Shown one piece after another: positions 6,360 to 15,561 of a stretch of 64,000 bases of DNA. Made by a program: the position numbers and the translations under genes. The first letter of the stretch is position 1. Each line of letters starts with the position of its first letter. The stretch is from NCBI RefSeq assembly GCF_041020765.1, contig NZ_JBEUEJ010000012.1; one strand, given 5' to 3'. Source of the stretch: Kineococcus terrestris (lineage in GTDB: Bacteria > Actinomycetota > Actinomycetes > Actinomycetales > Kineococcaceae). Below the pieces are notes generated by a model. The model saw nothing but the letters and a program-made list of their open reading frames with translations, made no database searches and was not told the DNA's origin.

Positions 6360-7331
6360 GTGGAACAGTTGCCGCGCGCCGGTTTCGAGGTCGAGCTGCT
6401 GGCGCCCCGCGGGTCCAGCCGGCTCGACCTCGCCCGCGAGCTGGCCGCCCGCGCGGGCGGCGGCGTCCAGCGCGTCTTCCACGTCGACACCGAGGGTTCC
6501 GCCGTCCCCGGGGTGCGGGCGTTCTGGAACCTCACCCCGGGGTTCGAGGTGCGGGGGGGTTCCGGGGAACTCGTCTGCACGCTGGTCGACGACAGCACGA
6601 TCGTCGACGACCTGGACGCCACCGCCGCACCGCGCCCGGGCTGGTACCGGGTCGTCAGCGACGACGCGCGCCTGCTGCGCCTGGTGCAGCGCCACGCCGA
6701 CCCGGCGGAGGGGATCGGGTCGGTGCTGGACGGCGCCGCGGCGCTGTTCGGGACGCGGGTGCGGCGGGTCGGCGACGTGCACCGCCTCGACGACGCGGCC
6801 GGGGCGAGCGTGGCGATGGCCGCGCCGCTGCCGGGGGAGCGGGAACGGCCCTGCGAGGTCATCACCCCGCCGCTGGTCGCCGACCACGCCGCGGCGCTGG
6901 AGGCCCTGCTGGCCCCGGCCCGCGCGGCGGGTTTCACGGTGCCCGCCGAGGCCGCCGTCCACGTGCACCTGGACGCGGCACCGTTCCGCGACGTCGCCGC
7001 GTTCCGCCGCGTCGTGCGGTTGTTCGACGAGCACCGCGAGGAGCTGCGGCGGGCGTTCGGCACGAACCCGCGCTGCCGCCGGCTCGCCCCGCTGCCGCCG
7101 GACCTGGTGGAACTCGCCCGCCGCGACTGGCCGGACTGGCCGTCGCTGCGCGCGGCGGCCGCTCGCACCGCGGTGACGAAGTTCAGCGACGTGAACCTCA
7201 CCCGGGTGCTGGGCGTGCGCCCCGGCCCGGACACGCTGGAGGTGCGGGTGCTGGCGGGTTCCGCCGACGGCGCCGCGATCGCGGAGGCGTTCGCGGACCT
7301 GGTGCGGCTGCTGGAGTTCCCGGCCGGCTGA
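6360..7331 (+). CDS. Amidoligase-family protein (putative ATP-grasp/COOH-NH2 ligase)
   Basis: A 323-residue soluble protein. The N-terminal GFEVELLAPRG, followed by a conserved AFHVD-like FHVDTEGS, a central VITPPLV, HVHLDAAPF and the late TKFSDVNLTRV, are features of the putative amidoligase family (Pfam Amidoligase_2), relatives of glutamine synthetase and gamma-glutamyl-cysteine ligases. Family members are predicted to form amide bonds between carboxylates and amines, often on peptides or cell-wall material. The GTG at 6360 follows the repeat protein by 14 bases, so the two are probably one operon. The substrate is unknown, and modification of the neighbouring repeat protein is only a speculation. 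Confidence 0.75.
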   Translation: MEQLPRAGFEVELLAPRGSSRLDLARELAARAGGGVQRVFHVDTEGSAVPGVRAFWNLTPGFEVRGGSGELVCTLVDDSTIVDDLDATAAPRPGWYRVVSDDARLLRLVQRHADPAEGIGSVLDGAAALFGTRVRRVGDVHRLDDAAGASVAMAAPLPGERERPCEVITPPLVADHAAALEALLAPARAAGFTVPAEAAVHVHLDAAPFRDVAAFRRVVRLFDEHREELRRAFGTNPRCRRLAPLPPDLVELARRDWPDWPSLRAAAARTAVTKFSDVNLTRVLGVRPGPDTLEVRVLAGSADGAAIAEAFADLVRLLEFPAG

Positions 7332-7355
7332 GACGGCCGGGATGTCACCGCGGTC

Positions 7356-8045
7356 TCAGCGGGTGTCCTCCTGCGAGGCGACCACCGCGCGCACCACCCG
7401 GGCCCAGACGAGGAGGGACACCGCGAAGGCGGCGAACGCCAGCAGGTGCAGGACGGCCCCGGCGGTCGAGGACCCCGTACCGGTGAGCGGAGCGGTGATC
7501 TGCGAGGCGGTGTACGTCAGGACGGAACCGGTCAGCCACGTCGTCCACCAGGCGGTCAGCGGCGGACGCGGCGCCGCGCGTCCGGGCGAGCCGACCGCAG
7601 AGGCGGCCGCGGCGTCGCGCACCACCTGGTACGGGAACCAGAACGAGACGACGGGGACCAGCCACCCCCACCACACCCACGCGCGGGCGCGGACGTGGGG
7701 ATGCGTCGGTGACAGTTCCTCCGCGTTGCGGCGCACCCGCGACAGCCACAAGCACGTCACGACGAAGGAGACGACCCACGCGAGCCCCGTCAGGCCGGTG
7801 ACGACGTCGTAGGTGGTGGGGAACCGCGCCGCGTCGTACCCGGCGGCGGTCAGCGCCGAGGCCCCCTCGCCGACGGTGACGAACCCCGCCACCGCGACGG
7901 CGGCCGTGCCGAGGGCCCGCACGGGACGCAGGCGCACAGGTGCCGGGGGCGGGCGTTCCCCGGGAGGGGGTCCGAGGCCCCGGTCGCCGGGTCCGCCCGG
8001 TGCCGCGGGCAGGGTCCAGGGGTCGTCCTGCGGTGCTCCGCTCAC
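7356..8045 (-). CDS. DUF4328-domain integral membrane protein
   Basis: A 229-residue protein. A Pro-rich cytoplasmic N-terminus of about 45 residues precedes four or five hydrophobic segments. The motif WVWWGWLVPVVSFWFPYQVVRDA is the signature of DUF4328 proteins, which are common in actinobacteria and have no assigned function. It ends head-to-tail with the amidoligase and lies six bases upstream of the DUF305 lipoprotein stop on the same strand. Confidence 0.8.
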   Translation of the reverse strand: MSGAPQDDPWTLPAAPGGPGDRGLGPPPGERPPPAPVRLRPVRALGTAAVAVAGFVTVGEGASALTAAGYDAARFPTTYDVVTGLTGLAWVVSFVVTCLWLSRVRRNAEELSPTHPHVRARAWVWWGWLVPVVSFWFPYQVVRDAAAASAVGSPGRAAPRPPLTAWWTTWLTGSVLTYTASQITAPLTGTGSSTAGAVLHLLAFAAFAVSLLVWARVVRAVVASQEDTR

Positions 8046-8051
8046 CGGCCG

Positions 8052-8711
8052 TCAGCCCCGCGCCGCCAGCAGCTGCCGCATCTCCTCGATCTCGGCGGTC
8101 TGCGAGGTGCCGATCTCCTCGGCCAGCACGAGCGCCTGCGGGTTCGTGCCCTCCCGCAGCTGGGTCTCGGCCATCTCCACCGCACCCTCGTGGTGCTCGA
8201 CCATCATCTCCAGGAACATCCGGTCGAACTCGGCGCCGCTGGCCTCGCGCAGCTGCGTCATCTGCTCCGGCGTCATCATCCCCGGCATCGAGGAGTGGTC
8301 CGTCGAGGAGCCGCCCCCGTGCGCGCCGTGCGGGTCGGTGCCGCCCGTCTCCGCGCCCCAGGCCTGCAGCCAGCCGCGCATCAGCTCCATCTCCGGCTGC
8401 TGCGCCGCCTCGATGCGGGAGGCGAGGTCCAGGACCTCGGGGTCCTCGGTGCGGCTGGGCGCCAGTTGCGCCATCTCGACCGCGCCCTCGTGGTGGACCA
8501 GCATCGCCTGGGCGAACTCGACGTCCGCGTCGCCGTGCTCGGCGTCCACGGTCGCGCCGCCGCCGGGCTGCTCGGTGGGGCTGTCCGCCGGGGCCGCGGC
8601 CGGGGGCGGGGTGCTCGCGGTGTCCGCGGTGCCGTCCCCGCAGGCGGCGAGGCCGAGGACGGCGGCCGCGGCGACGGCGGCCAGGCGGGCGGGGGTGGGA
8701 CGGGTGGGCAC
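8052..8711 (-). CDS. DUF305-domain lipoprotein
   Basis: A 219-residue secreted lipoprotein. The signal peptide ends in the lipobox LAAC (Cys24), followed by an Ala/Pro linker and a four-helix ferritin-like DUF305 domain. Two copies of the signature H-H-E-G-A-V-E-M-A are present, around residues 75 and 170. A His/Met-rich stretch between them (HGAHGG, DHSSMPGMM) resembles copper-binding segments. DUF305 proteins are often found with copper-handling genes, but none is adjacent here. The GTG at 8711 begins the signal peptide. Confidence 0.88.
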   Translation of the reverse strand: MPTRPTPARLAAVAAAAVLGLAACGDGTADTASTPPPAAAPADSPTEQPGGGATVDAEHGDADVEFAQAMLVHHEGAVEMAQLAPSRTEDPEVLDLASRIEAAQQPEMELMRGWLQAWGAETGGTDPHGAHGGGSSTDHSSMPGMMTPEQMTQLREASGAEFDRMFLEMMVEHHEGAVEMAETQLREGTNPQALVLAEEIGTSQTAEIEEMRQLLAARG

Positions 8712-8809
8712 GGGCGCCTCCGTGGTGCGTCGCGGGTGTCCGGCTCGTGGCCCCACCGTAGGCACGGGTCGAACTCGGGCGCCCGTCGGCGCCGCGAGGC
8801 CCCCGGCGC

Positions 8810-9952
8810 TCAGCGCGCGCGGTGGTGCGGTGGCTCGGGTGCTGCCGCCTCGTCGCCCTCGTCGCCCTCGTCGCCAAGACCTCCGCGTTCCAGGGCGGCG
8901 TGCCGCTCGAACGGATCCTCGACGTCCGTGTCGACGTGCTCGTCGAGCGTGCGGCGCAGCTCGTCGGCCTTCCCGTCGCCCAGCGGGCGCAGGGCACCGG
9001 CGACCTCCTCCACAGGGACGAAGGTTCGCGGCCCGGACGACACGTCGCGGTACGGGCCGGCGCTGGCGACGGGACGGTCCCCCGCCTCCACCGCGTCGAC
9101 GTGCTCCTCCAGCGCGTCGGCCAGCGGCCCGAGGACGCTGCGGGGCAGGGCGTGGCCCATCCCGGGCACCGTCACCAGCCGCGCGGAGCCGACGACCTCG
9201 GCCAGGTGGCGGGCGTGCGGGGGCGGGTTGACGGGGTCGGCGGGCGCCTCGACGACGAGCACCGGGACGCCCACGGCGGCCAGTTCCGCGCCGCGCTCGA
9301 GACCGGACGGGTCGGCGAGCGCGTGCGCGGTGGGCGAGCGCCACGTGCCGCTGTGGGCGGCGACCCGCCGTTCCAGCTCGCGGAACTCCTCGGGGTCGAA
9401 CGGGGCGTCCGGGCCGTTGAGGACGCGCCAGTGCTCCACCCGCCACGCGAGCTCGGCGTCCTCGTCGCGCTCGGCGCCCAGCTCCTGCCACAGCTGGAGC
9501 AGTTCCGGTGCGGGGCCGGGCAGCTCCCCGGCACCGGTGGTGTCCGCCAGGCCCGCGCCGAGGGCGGCGGTGGCGAACACGGTGGCGCTGCGCAGCCGCT
9601 GCGGCGCGTCGAGCAGCAGCAGCTGCACGAGGACACCGCCCATCGACATGCCCACGACGTGCGCGCGCTCGACGCCGAGGGCGTCCAGGACCCGCACGGC
9701 GTCGCCGGCGAGGTCGCGCAGCGCGTAGGGGCGCTCGTCGAACGCGCGGCTGGAGCGGCCGGTGTCGCGGTGGTCGTAGCGCACGACGCGGTACCGGCGG
9801 GCGAGGCGGTCCACGAGCTCCTCGGGCCACGTCAGGCCGCTGGCGTTGGCGCCCATGACCAGCAGGACGACGGGGGCGGCCGGGTCGCCGCGCTCCTCGA
9901 CCCACAGGTCGACGCCCTCGGCGACGGGGACGACGTGCTCCACGGTTGCCAC
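8810..9952 (-). CDS. Alpha/beta-hydrolase with acidic C-terminal extension
   Basis: A 380-residue protein. Residues about 1-285 form an alpha/beta hydrolase with oxyanion region LLVMGANASGL, nucleophile elbow VGMSMGG, an acid in VVEAPADPVN and the late catalytic His in PGMGHALP. It resembles the aclacinomycin-methylesterase/RdmC-like and haloperoxidase-like groups, and the substrate is unknown. The last 95 residues are an unusual charged tail (DELRRTLDEHVDTDVEDPFERHAAL, then GDEGDEGDE and a Pro/His end) not expected for the fold. It starts with GTG and is divergent from the NmrA-type gene. Confidence 0.85.
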   Translation of the reverse strand: MATVEHVVPVAEGVDLWVEERGDPAAPVVLLVMGANASGLTWPEELVDRLARRYRVVRYDHRDTGRSSRAFDERPYALRDLAGDAVRVLDALGVERAHVVGMSMGGVLVQLLLLDAPQRLRSATVFATAALGAGLADTTGAGELPGPAPELLQLWQELGAERDEDAELAWRVEHWRVLNGPDAPFDPEEFRELERRVAAHSGTWRSPTAHALADPSGLERGAELAAVGVPVLVVEAPADPVNPPPHARHLAEVVGSARLVTVPGMGHALPRSVLGPLADALEEHVDAVEAGDRPVASAGPYRDVSSGPRTFVPVEEVAGALRPLGDGKADELRRTLDEHVDTDVEDPFERHAALERGGLGDEGDEGDEAAAPEPPHHRAR

Positions 9953-10029
9953 GGCGACGACCCTCGCAGCGCTCGCCCGGGGCGGTCCACCGGGTTTCGG
10001 GGTGCTCGCCGCGGTGCCAGGGTGGCCGG

Positions 10030-10857
10030 GTGGGACTCATCGGGATCACGGGTGCGACGGGCGCGGTCGGCGGGCGGGTGGCGCGGCGGCTGGCCGCGGC
10101 CGGGGTGGCGCAGCGCCTCGTGGTGCGCGACCCCTCGCGGGCGCCGGACCTGCCGGCGGACGTGCGGGTGGCGCGGTACGGCGACGGCGGGGCGCTGCGG
10201 CACGCGTTCGACGGGGTGGACGTGCTGCTGCTCGTCTCGGCCTCCGAGGACGCCGACCGGGTCGCGCTGCACCGCAGCGCGGTGGAGGCGGCGGCCGAGG
10301 CGGGGGTGCGCCGCGTCGTCTACACCTCGTTCCAGTCGGCGGCGCCGGACTGCACGTTCACCTTCGGCCGCGACCACGCCGCCACGGAGGAGCTGCTGGC
10401 GGCCAGCCGGCTGGAGACGACGGTGCTGCGGAACTCCTTCTACCTGAACGTGCTGCCGGAGTTCGTCGTGGACGGCGCGCTGCGCGGGCCGGCGGGCTCG
10501 GGGCGGGTCGCGGCGGTCGCCCGCGACGACGTGGCCGACGTGGCGGTGGCGGCGCTGCTGGACGAGGAGCACTCCGGCCGCACGTACGACGTGACGGGCC
10601 CGCAGGCGCTGACGCTCGCCGAGGTGGCCGCCGAAATCGGCCGCGCCACCGGTGGGGAGGTGACGTACGTGGAGGAGACCGTCGAGGAGGCGTACGCCTC
10701 GCGGGCGTCCTCGGGCGCGCCGCGCTGGGAGGTCGACGGCTGGGTGAGCACGTACACGGCGATCGCGAACGGCGAGCTGGAGGCCGTCTCGGACGTGGTG
10801 CCGCGGCTGACGGGCCGCCCGGCGACGAGCCTGCGAGAGCTGCTGGCCCGCCGCTGA
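10030..10857 (+). CDS. NmrA/QorB-like NAD(P)-binding reductase
   Basis: A 275-residue Rossmann protein. It begins with the dinucleotide motif GITGATGAVGGRVARRL and has the YTSFQSAAPDCTFTFGRDH segment typical of NmrA-like atypical short-chain dehydrogenases and NAD(P)H:quinone oxidoreductase QorB. These either reduce quinones or act as redox sensors. The GTG at 10030 puts the Rossmann motif at residue 5. A single-gene unit seems likely, since both neighbours are on other units or separated by 52 bases. Confidence 0.85.
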   Translation: MGLIGITGATGAVGGRVARRLAAAGVAQRLVVRDPSRAPDLPADVRVARYGDGGALRHAFDGVDVLLLVSASEDADRVALHRSAVEAAAEAGVRRVVYTSFQSAAPDCTFTFGRDHAATEELLAASRLETTVLRNSFYLNVLPEFVVDGALRGPAGSGRVAAVARDDVADVAVAALLDEEHSGRTYDVTGPQALTLAEVAAEIGRATGGEVTYVEETVEEAYASRASSGAPRWEVDGWVSTYTAIANGELEAVSDVVPRLTGRPATSLRELLARR

Positions 10858-10909
10858 CACCGGCCCGCTGCCGGCACGCGCCCGCCCGCCCGGCTCGTAG
10901 GGTCGGCGC

Positions 10910-12598
10910 GTGCCCCGCCCGGACCCCCACCCCGCCGGCGACCTCGCCGACGACCTGCACCGCCTGCACGGCGCCCCCTACGCGCGGTACCGGTCGCTGA
11001 GCGCCACCTACCCGCTGGCGCCGGGCGCGACCGTCCGGCTGCTGCGCGCGCAGGCCGACCCGTTCGCCCCGCCGAGCCGCCTGGAGGTGCGGGTGGACGC
11101 GGCCGCGAGCGGGCTGGCCGCGGTGGGCCTGGGCACCGAGCCGCGCCGGCGCGCCACGGCCTCCTTCCTGGCGCGCGCCGCCGCCCGGCACGGGCGCACG
11201 TTCCGCGTCGACGCCGGCGGCCAGGAGGTGCTGCAGCGCACCAGCTGCGAGGTCGCCGCCGACGGCGCCGTCGTCCTGCGCTGCGGCTACCACCTGCCGG
11301 GCCCGCGCCGGCGGATCGACGGGCGCACCGCCGCGCACGAGCTGACCGGCGAGCTGCCCGCCCTCGTCGCCGCCCGCCTGCTGCTGGCCGCCCACGACGC
11401 CGCGGAGGTGACCGCGTTCGCGGACGCCGTGGAGGACGCCGGCGCCCTGCGCGCCGCCCTGGAGCCGAGGGGCCTGGTCGCGTTCGTCGCCGACGGCGCC
11501 GTCCTGCCCCGCCGCAGCGGCGTCGACGACCGGCCCGCCCTGGACGCCGTCCCCTTCGCCTCCCCGGACTCCGTGCGCGTGGCCGTCGACCTGCCGCACC
11601 GCGGCCGCACCACGGGCGCGGGGATCGCCGCGGGGGTCACGGTCGTCGTCGGCGGCGGGTTCCACGGCAAGTCCACGCTGCTGCGCGCCCTGGAGGCCGG
11701 GGTCCACGACCACGTGCCCGGCGACGGGCGCGAGCTCGTCGTCACCCGCGCCGACGCGGTGGCGGTCCGCGCCGAGGACGGGCGCGCGGTGACCCGCGTG
11801 GACGTGGGCGCCTTCGTCACCGGCCTGCCCGGCGGGCTGGACCCGCGCGACTTCAGCACCCCCGACGCCTCCGGGTCGACGTCGCAGGCCGCCGCCGTCG
11901 TCGAGGCGCTGGAGGCCGGCAGCCGGCTGCTGCTGGTGGACGAGGACACGGCGGCGACGAACCTCATGGTCCGCGACGCGCGCATGCAGGCCCTGGTCGC
12001 CAAGTCCGCCGAGCCGCTGAACCCGTTCGTGGACCTCGTGCGCTCCCTGCACGCCGACCACGGCGTCTCGACGGTCCTCGTCGTGGGCGCCTCGGGCGAC
12101 TTCCTCGACGTGGCCGACCGGGTGCTGGCGATGCGGGAGTTCACCTGCGCCGACGTCACCGACCGCGCCCGCGAGGTGGCGCGCACGCCCACGGGCCGCG
12201 TCGCGGAGGCCGGGTCGTTCCCCGCCGTGCGCCACCGGGTGCCCGACCCGCGCTCGGTGGACGCCACCGCCCGCGGCCGGCGCCGGGTGGGCGCGCGCGG
12301 CACCGACACCCTCCTGCTGGGCGAGCACGAGGTGGACGTGCGCGCGGTGCGCCAGTTCACCGACGCCGCGCAGGTCACCGGCGCCGGGCACGCCCTGGCG
12401 CGGATGGTCTCCGCCGGCCACCTGGACGGGCGGCGCACCCTGGCCCGGGCGCTGGACCTGCTGGAGGCCGACCTGGCCGCCGACCCGCCGTTCGGCTGGC
12501 TGGAGGGCGCCACCGCCGACGTGGCGGTGCCCCGCCGGCACGAGGTCGCCGCCGCCCTGGACCGGCTGCGGGCCCTGCGGGTGCGCGCGGTGGGCTGA
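10910..12598 (+). CDS. ABC-class predicted ATPase (COG3044 family)
   Basis: A 562-residue protein. The N-terminal half (about 1-230) is the lid/ferredoxin-like part of the family. The P-loop GGGFHGKSTLLRALEAGV (about 247-264) is followed by the highly characteristic DHVPGDGRELVVT. Walker B is LLLVDEDTAATNLMVRD, and GSTSQAAAVVEALEAG is an ABC-like signature helix. The family is widespread, soluble and of unproven function, with no link to transport. The gene starts at a GTG with no clear Shine-Dalgarno, as do many genes here. Confidence 0.9.
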   Translation: MPRPDPHPAGDLADDLHRLHGAPYARYRSLSATYPLAPGATVRLLRAQADPFAPPSRLEVRVDAAASGLAAVGLGTEPRRRATASFLARAAARHGRTFRVDAGGQEVLQRTSCEVAADGAVVLRCGYHLPGPRRRIDGRTAAHELTGELPALVAARLLLAAHDAAEVTAFADAVEDAGALRAALEPRGLVAFVADGAVLPRRSGVDDRPALDAVPFASPDSVRVAVDLPHRGRTTGAGIAAGVTVVVGGGFHGKSTLLRALEAGVHDHVPGDGRELVVTRADAVAVRAEDGRAVTRVDVGAFVTGLPGGLDPRDFSTPDASGSTSQAAAVVEALEAGSRLLLVDEDTAATNLMVRDARMQALVAKSAEPLNPFVDLVRSLHADHGVSTVLVVGASGDFLDVADRVLAMREFTCADVTDRAREVARTPTGRVAEAGSFPAVRHRVPDPRSVDATARGRRRVGARGTDTLLLGEHEVDVRAVRQFTDAAQVTGAGHALARMVSAGHLDGRRTLARALDLLEADLAADPPFGWLEGATADVAVPRRHEVAAALDRLRALRVRAVG

Positions 12599-12712
12599 CG
12601 CTCACCCGAACGGCGGCCGGGCCGGGCCCGCTCCGCGCGCGGGCGGGTGAAACCGCCCGCCCGGCCGGCGCGCCGCCTCCACCCCGCTGCTCCGCGCGCC
12701 GAGAGCTGTGAC

Positions 12713-15067
12713 GTGCACGTGCGGCCCCCGGCGACCCCCGCCCCCGTGGTGCCGCGCGCCCTGGCCGCGGTGCTGCTGGCGGGTGCCCTCGCCGCGGCCG
12801 GCGCCCTCGCGCCCGGCCTGGACGCCCGCGCGGCCGGTGCCCTGCTGTTCGTCGTGCAGGGCACGGCGTGGGCGCAGCTGCGCCGCACCGCGCTGCTGCG
12901 CCCCGCCGAGCGGCACGTGTGGGGCTGGATCGCCGGTGGCGCCGGCGTCCTGGCCGCCGGCGCGCTGCTGGGCCTGACCGGGGACCTGCTGAGCGCCGCG
13001 GGCGCCGCGGGTCCGCTCGCGACCTGGCTGGACCTGGCGCCGCGGCTGTCGGCGCTGGCGGCCGTGCCGTTCCTCTACCAGGGCCTGGTGCGCTGGAACC
13101 CGTTGCGGACGTACACCTCCGACAGCGGTGACTGGGTCAACGGGATGAGCGCCGTGCTGACCCTGAGCGCCGTCGGCGTGCTCGCCGTGCGGTGGTCGGG
13201 CTCCGCGCAGGCCGCCTGGTCGCTGCCGCAGCTCCTGGCGTGGGCGGGGCTGCTCGGCGGGCTGGTCGTGCTCGTGGGCACCGCCGTGACGGTCGCGGTC
13301 ATCGGCGGCCTGCAGCGCGACCTGCGCACGTGGGCCGTCACGGCCGTCCTGGTGGCGCTGACCGCCGCGGTGCTGCTGCTGGGCTCGCGCGACCCCGTGG
13401 GCGGGACGCCGCTGCAGGCGGTGTGGGCGCTGGCGCTGCTGGCGCTGGCGGTGACGGGCGCGAGCGCGCCGGGCGTCGTGCCGGTGCCGGCGCGCGCGGA
13501 GGTGCCCACCGCCGGGGCCATCGCCGTCCTGTTCGCGGCGATCGTGGTCCTGGTCCTGGCCGGCCTCACCACCTCCAGCGGCGTGACGCCCACCGTCCTG
13601 GCGGGTCTGGCCGTGCTGGGGGTGGCGCTGCGCGTGGGGCACCTCGTGCACGAGACGGCGCTGCTGGCCGAGTCGCGCCACCAAGCGCTGACCGACGACC
13701 TGACGGGCGTGCCGAACCGGCGCGCCCTCGTGCAGCGCCTGGAGGACCTGGACGCCCGGGAGGGCGCCGCGCTGCTGGTCGCGGACGTGGACCGCTTCAA
13801 GGAGGTCAACGACCGCTGGGGCCACGAGCGCGGCGACGAGCTGCTGCGCCTGGTGGTGGCCGCGGCGGGGGAGGCGCTGCCGCGCCGGGGGCTGCTGGCG
13901 CGCCTCGGCGGGGACGAGTTCGCGGTCCTGCTGCCGGGCCTGGACGACGCGGCGGCCGTCGCGGTGGCGCGGCGCGTGCGCGAGGCCGTCCTCGCGCGGG
14001 TGGCGGTGGCCGGCGCCCGCTACGACGTGGCCTCCGGCGTCGGCCTGAGCGTCGGCGTCGCCACCGCGGGCCCCGGGCCGCTGGACGCCGACGACCTGCT
14101 GCGCCGCGCGGACGCGGCCATGTACAGCGTCAAGACGCGCTCGGGCCCGTCCGCGGCCACCGGTGTGGAGGTGTTCGACCGGGCCGTGGACGAGCGGCTG
14201 CGCGACCGCGCGGCCCTGCTGGCCGACCTGCGCGCGCTGCTCGACCCGGCCGGCTCGGGGGGCCGGGGCGCGCGGGACGTGGGCGAGCTGGTCGTCGTCC
14301 ACCAGCCGCAGGTCACCGTCCCGGACGGCGTGGTGGTGGGCGCGGAGGCGCTGGTGCGCTGGCGGCACCCCGAGCGCGGGACGCTGCCGCCGCCGGCGTT
14401 CCTGGACCTCGTCGAGGAGCACGGGCTGATGGACGCCCTGACCCGCGTGGTGCTGACCACGGCCGTGCGCGACGCCGCCGGCTGGTCGGTGGAGGGGCGG
14501 CCGCTGCGGGTGTCGGTGAACCTGTCGGCGTCCACGCTGGCCTCGCCGGCGCTGCTGGACCTCGTCGACGAGGTGCTGGCCGCCTCGGGCTTCGACCCGT
14601 CCCGGCTGGTGCTGGAGGTGACCGAGACGGCCCTCATGGCCGACCCCGGGGTGGCGCTGGCCGTCGCGCACGCGCTGACCGCGCGCGGGGTGCAGCTGAG
14701 CATCGACGACTACGGCACGGGCTACTCCTCGCTGGCGTACCTGACGGACCTGCCGGCGGCGGAGCTGAAGCTGGACCGCGCGTTCACCACGCGCCTGCTC
14801 TCGGAGCCGCGCACCACCCAGGTGGTGCACGCCACCGTGGAGCTGGCGCACCGGCTGGGCCTGCGCGTGGTGGTGGAGGGCACCGAGGACGCGGCGACGT
14901 TCGACCGCCTGTACGTGCTGGGCGCCGACGAGTCGCAGGGCTGGCTGCACGGGCGGCCGGTGCCCGCGGCGGAGTTCAGCCGGCTGCTGGGTCATCCGGC
15001 GCCCGCGTCCCCGTCGTCGGCGTCGAGCGTCCCGACCGCTCGGCCAGCAGGTCGCGGATCTCGGTGA
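12713..15067 (+). CDS. Membrane GGDEF-EAL cyclic-di-GMP signalling protein
   Basis: A 784-residue protein. About nine hydrophobic segments (residues 10-320) form an integral-membrane sensor without a recognised domain name. A GGDEF domain follows (about 325-475, RLGGDEF at 397-403 intact, so cyclase activity is possible). The EAL domain (about 500-755) has EAL 545-547, LSVNLSAS, EVTETAL, DDYGTGYSSL, ELKLDRAF and EGTED present, so phosphodiesterase activity is likely. Net activity cannot be told. Its last 92 bases overlap the 3' end of mscL on the other strand. GTG 12719 is an alternative start. Confidence 0.9.
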   Translation: MHVRPPATPAPVVPRALAAVLLAGALAAAGALAPGLDARAAGALLFVVQGTAWAQLRRTALLRPAERHVWGWIAGGAGVLAAGALLGLTGDLLSAAGAAGPLATWLDLAPRLSALAAVPFLYQGLVRWNPLRTYTSDSGDWVNGMSAVLTLSAVGVLAVRWSGSAQAAWSLPQLLAWAGLLGGLVVLVGTAVTVAVIGGLQRDLRTWAVTAVLVALTAAVLLLGSRDPVGGTPLQAVWALALLALAVTGASAPGVVPVPARAEVPTAGAIAVLFAAIVVLVLAGLTTSSGVTPTVLAGLAVLGVALRVGHLVHETALLAESRHQALTDDLTGVPNRRALVQRLEDLDAREGAALLVADVDRFKEVNDRWGHERGDELLRLVVAAAGEALPRRGLLARLGGDEFAVLLPGLDDAAAVAVARRVREAVLARVAVAGARYDVASGVGLSVGVATAGPGPLDADDLLRRADAAMYSVKTRSGPSAATGVEVFDRAVDERLRDRAALLADLRALLDPAGSGGRGARDVGELVVVHQPQVTVPDGVVVGAEALVRWRHPERGTLPPPAFLDLVEEHGLMDALTRVVLTTAVRDAAGWSVEGRPLRVSVNLSASTLASPALLDLVDEVLAASGFDPSRLVLEVTETALMADPGVALAVAHALTARGVQLSIDDYGTGYSSLAYLTDLPAAELKLDRAFTTRLLSEPRTTQVVHATVELAHRLGLRVVVEGTEDAATFDRLYVLGADESQGWLHGRPVPAAEFSRLLGHPAPASPSSASSVPTARPAGRGSR

Positions 15068-15440
15068 GCAGCAGGACGTCCTCGCCGGGGGCCTTCGGCT
15101 CCTCGACCGCCCCGGCCTTGCGCAGCGACAGGAGCCGGTTCACCGGCGTGACGATGAGGAAGTAGACGACCGCGGCGACGACGAGGAAGTTCAGGACGGC
15201 GCCGACGACCGTGCCGAGCTGCAGGCCGACGCGGGTGCCGTCCTCCAGGGTGCGCAGGGTCAGCACCCACGTGCCGTCCAGGTCGGGCGCGCCGCCGACG
15301 GCGGCGATGACCGGGTTGACCAGCCCCTCGACGACCGAGGTGACGACGGCGGTGAACGCCGTGCCGATGACGACGGCGACGGCGAGGTCGATGACGTTGC
15401 CCCGCAGGACGAAGTCCCGGAAACCCTTGACGAGCGACAC
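14976..15440 (-). CDS. mscL: Large-conductance mechanosensitive channel MscL
   Basis: A 154-residue protein with the MscL layout. N-terminal helix KGFRDFVLRGNVIDLAVAVVIGTAF leads into TM1. The periplasmic loop contains DLDG, TM2 is VLNFLVVAAVVYFLIVTPVN, and the cytoplasmic helix includes LLTEIRDLL. It forms a homopentameric pore that opens on membrane tension to release solutes after osmotic downshock. The C-terminal tail is antisense to the end of the GGDEF-EAL gene. GTG 15440 is the only start that leaves the N-terminal amphipathic helix whole. Confidence 0.95.
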   Translation of the reverse strand: MSLVKGFRDFVLRGNVIDLAVAVVIGTAFTAVVTSVVEGLVNPVIAAVGGAPDLDGTWVLTLRTLEDGTRVGLQLGTVVGAVLNFLVVAAVVYFLIVTPVNRLLSLRKAGAVEEPKAPGEDVLLLTEIRDLLAERSGRSTPTTGTRAPDDPAAG

Positions 15441-15561
15441 GGTGGCCCCCTGCTCGAGCGGTCGGTGGTGATCGCGAGCCTAGGGGCGGTGCGGTGCCCG
15501 CGGGGAGAGCCCCCGCGGGGGGCCGCGCACCGGGCCGGTGCGGGCGGGGCATGCTGCCCGG

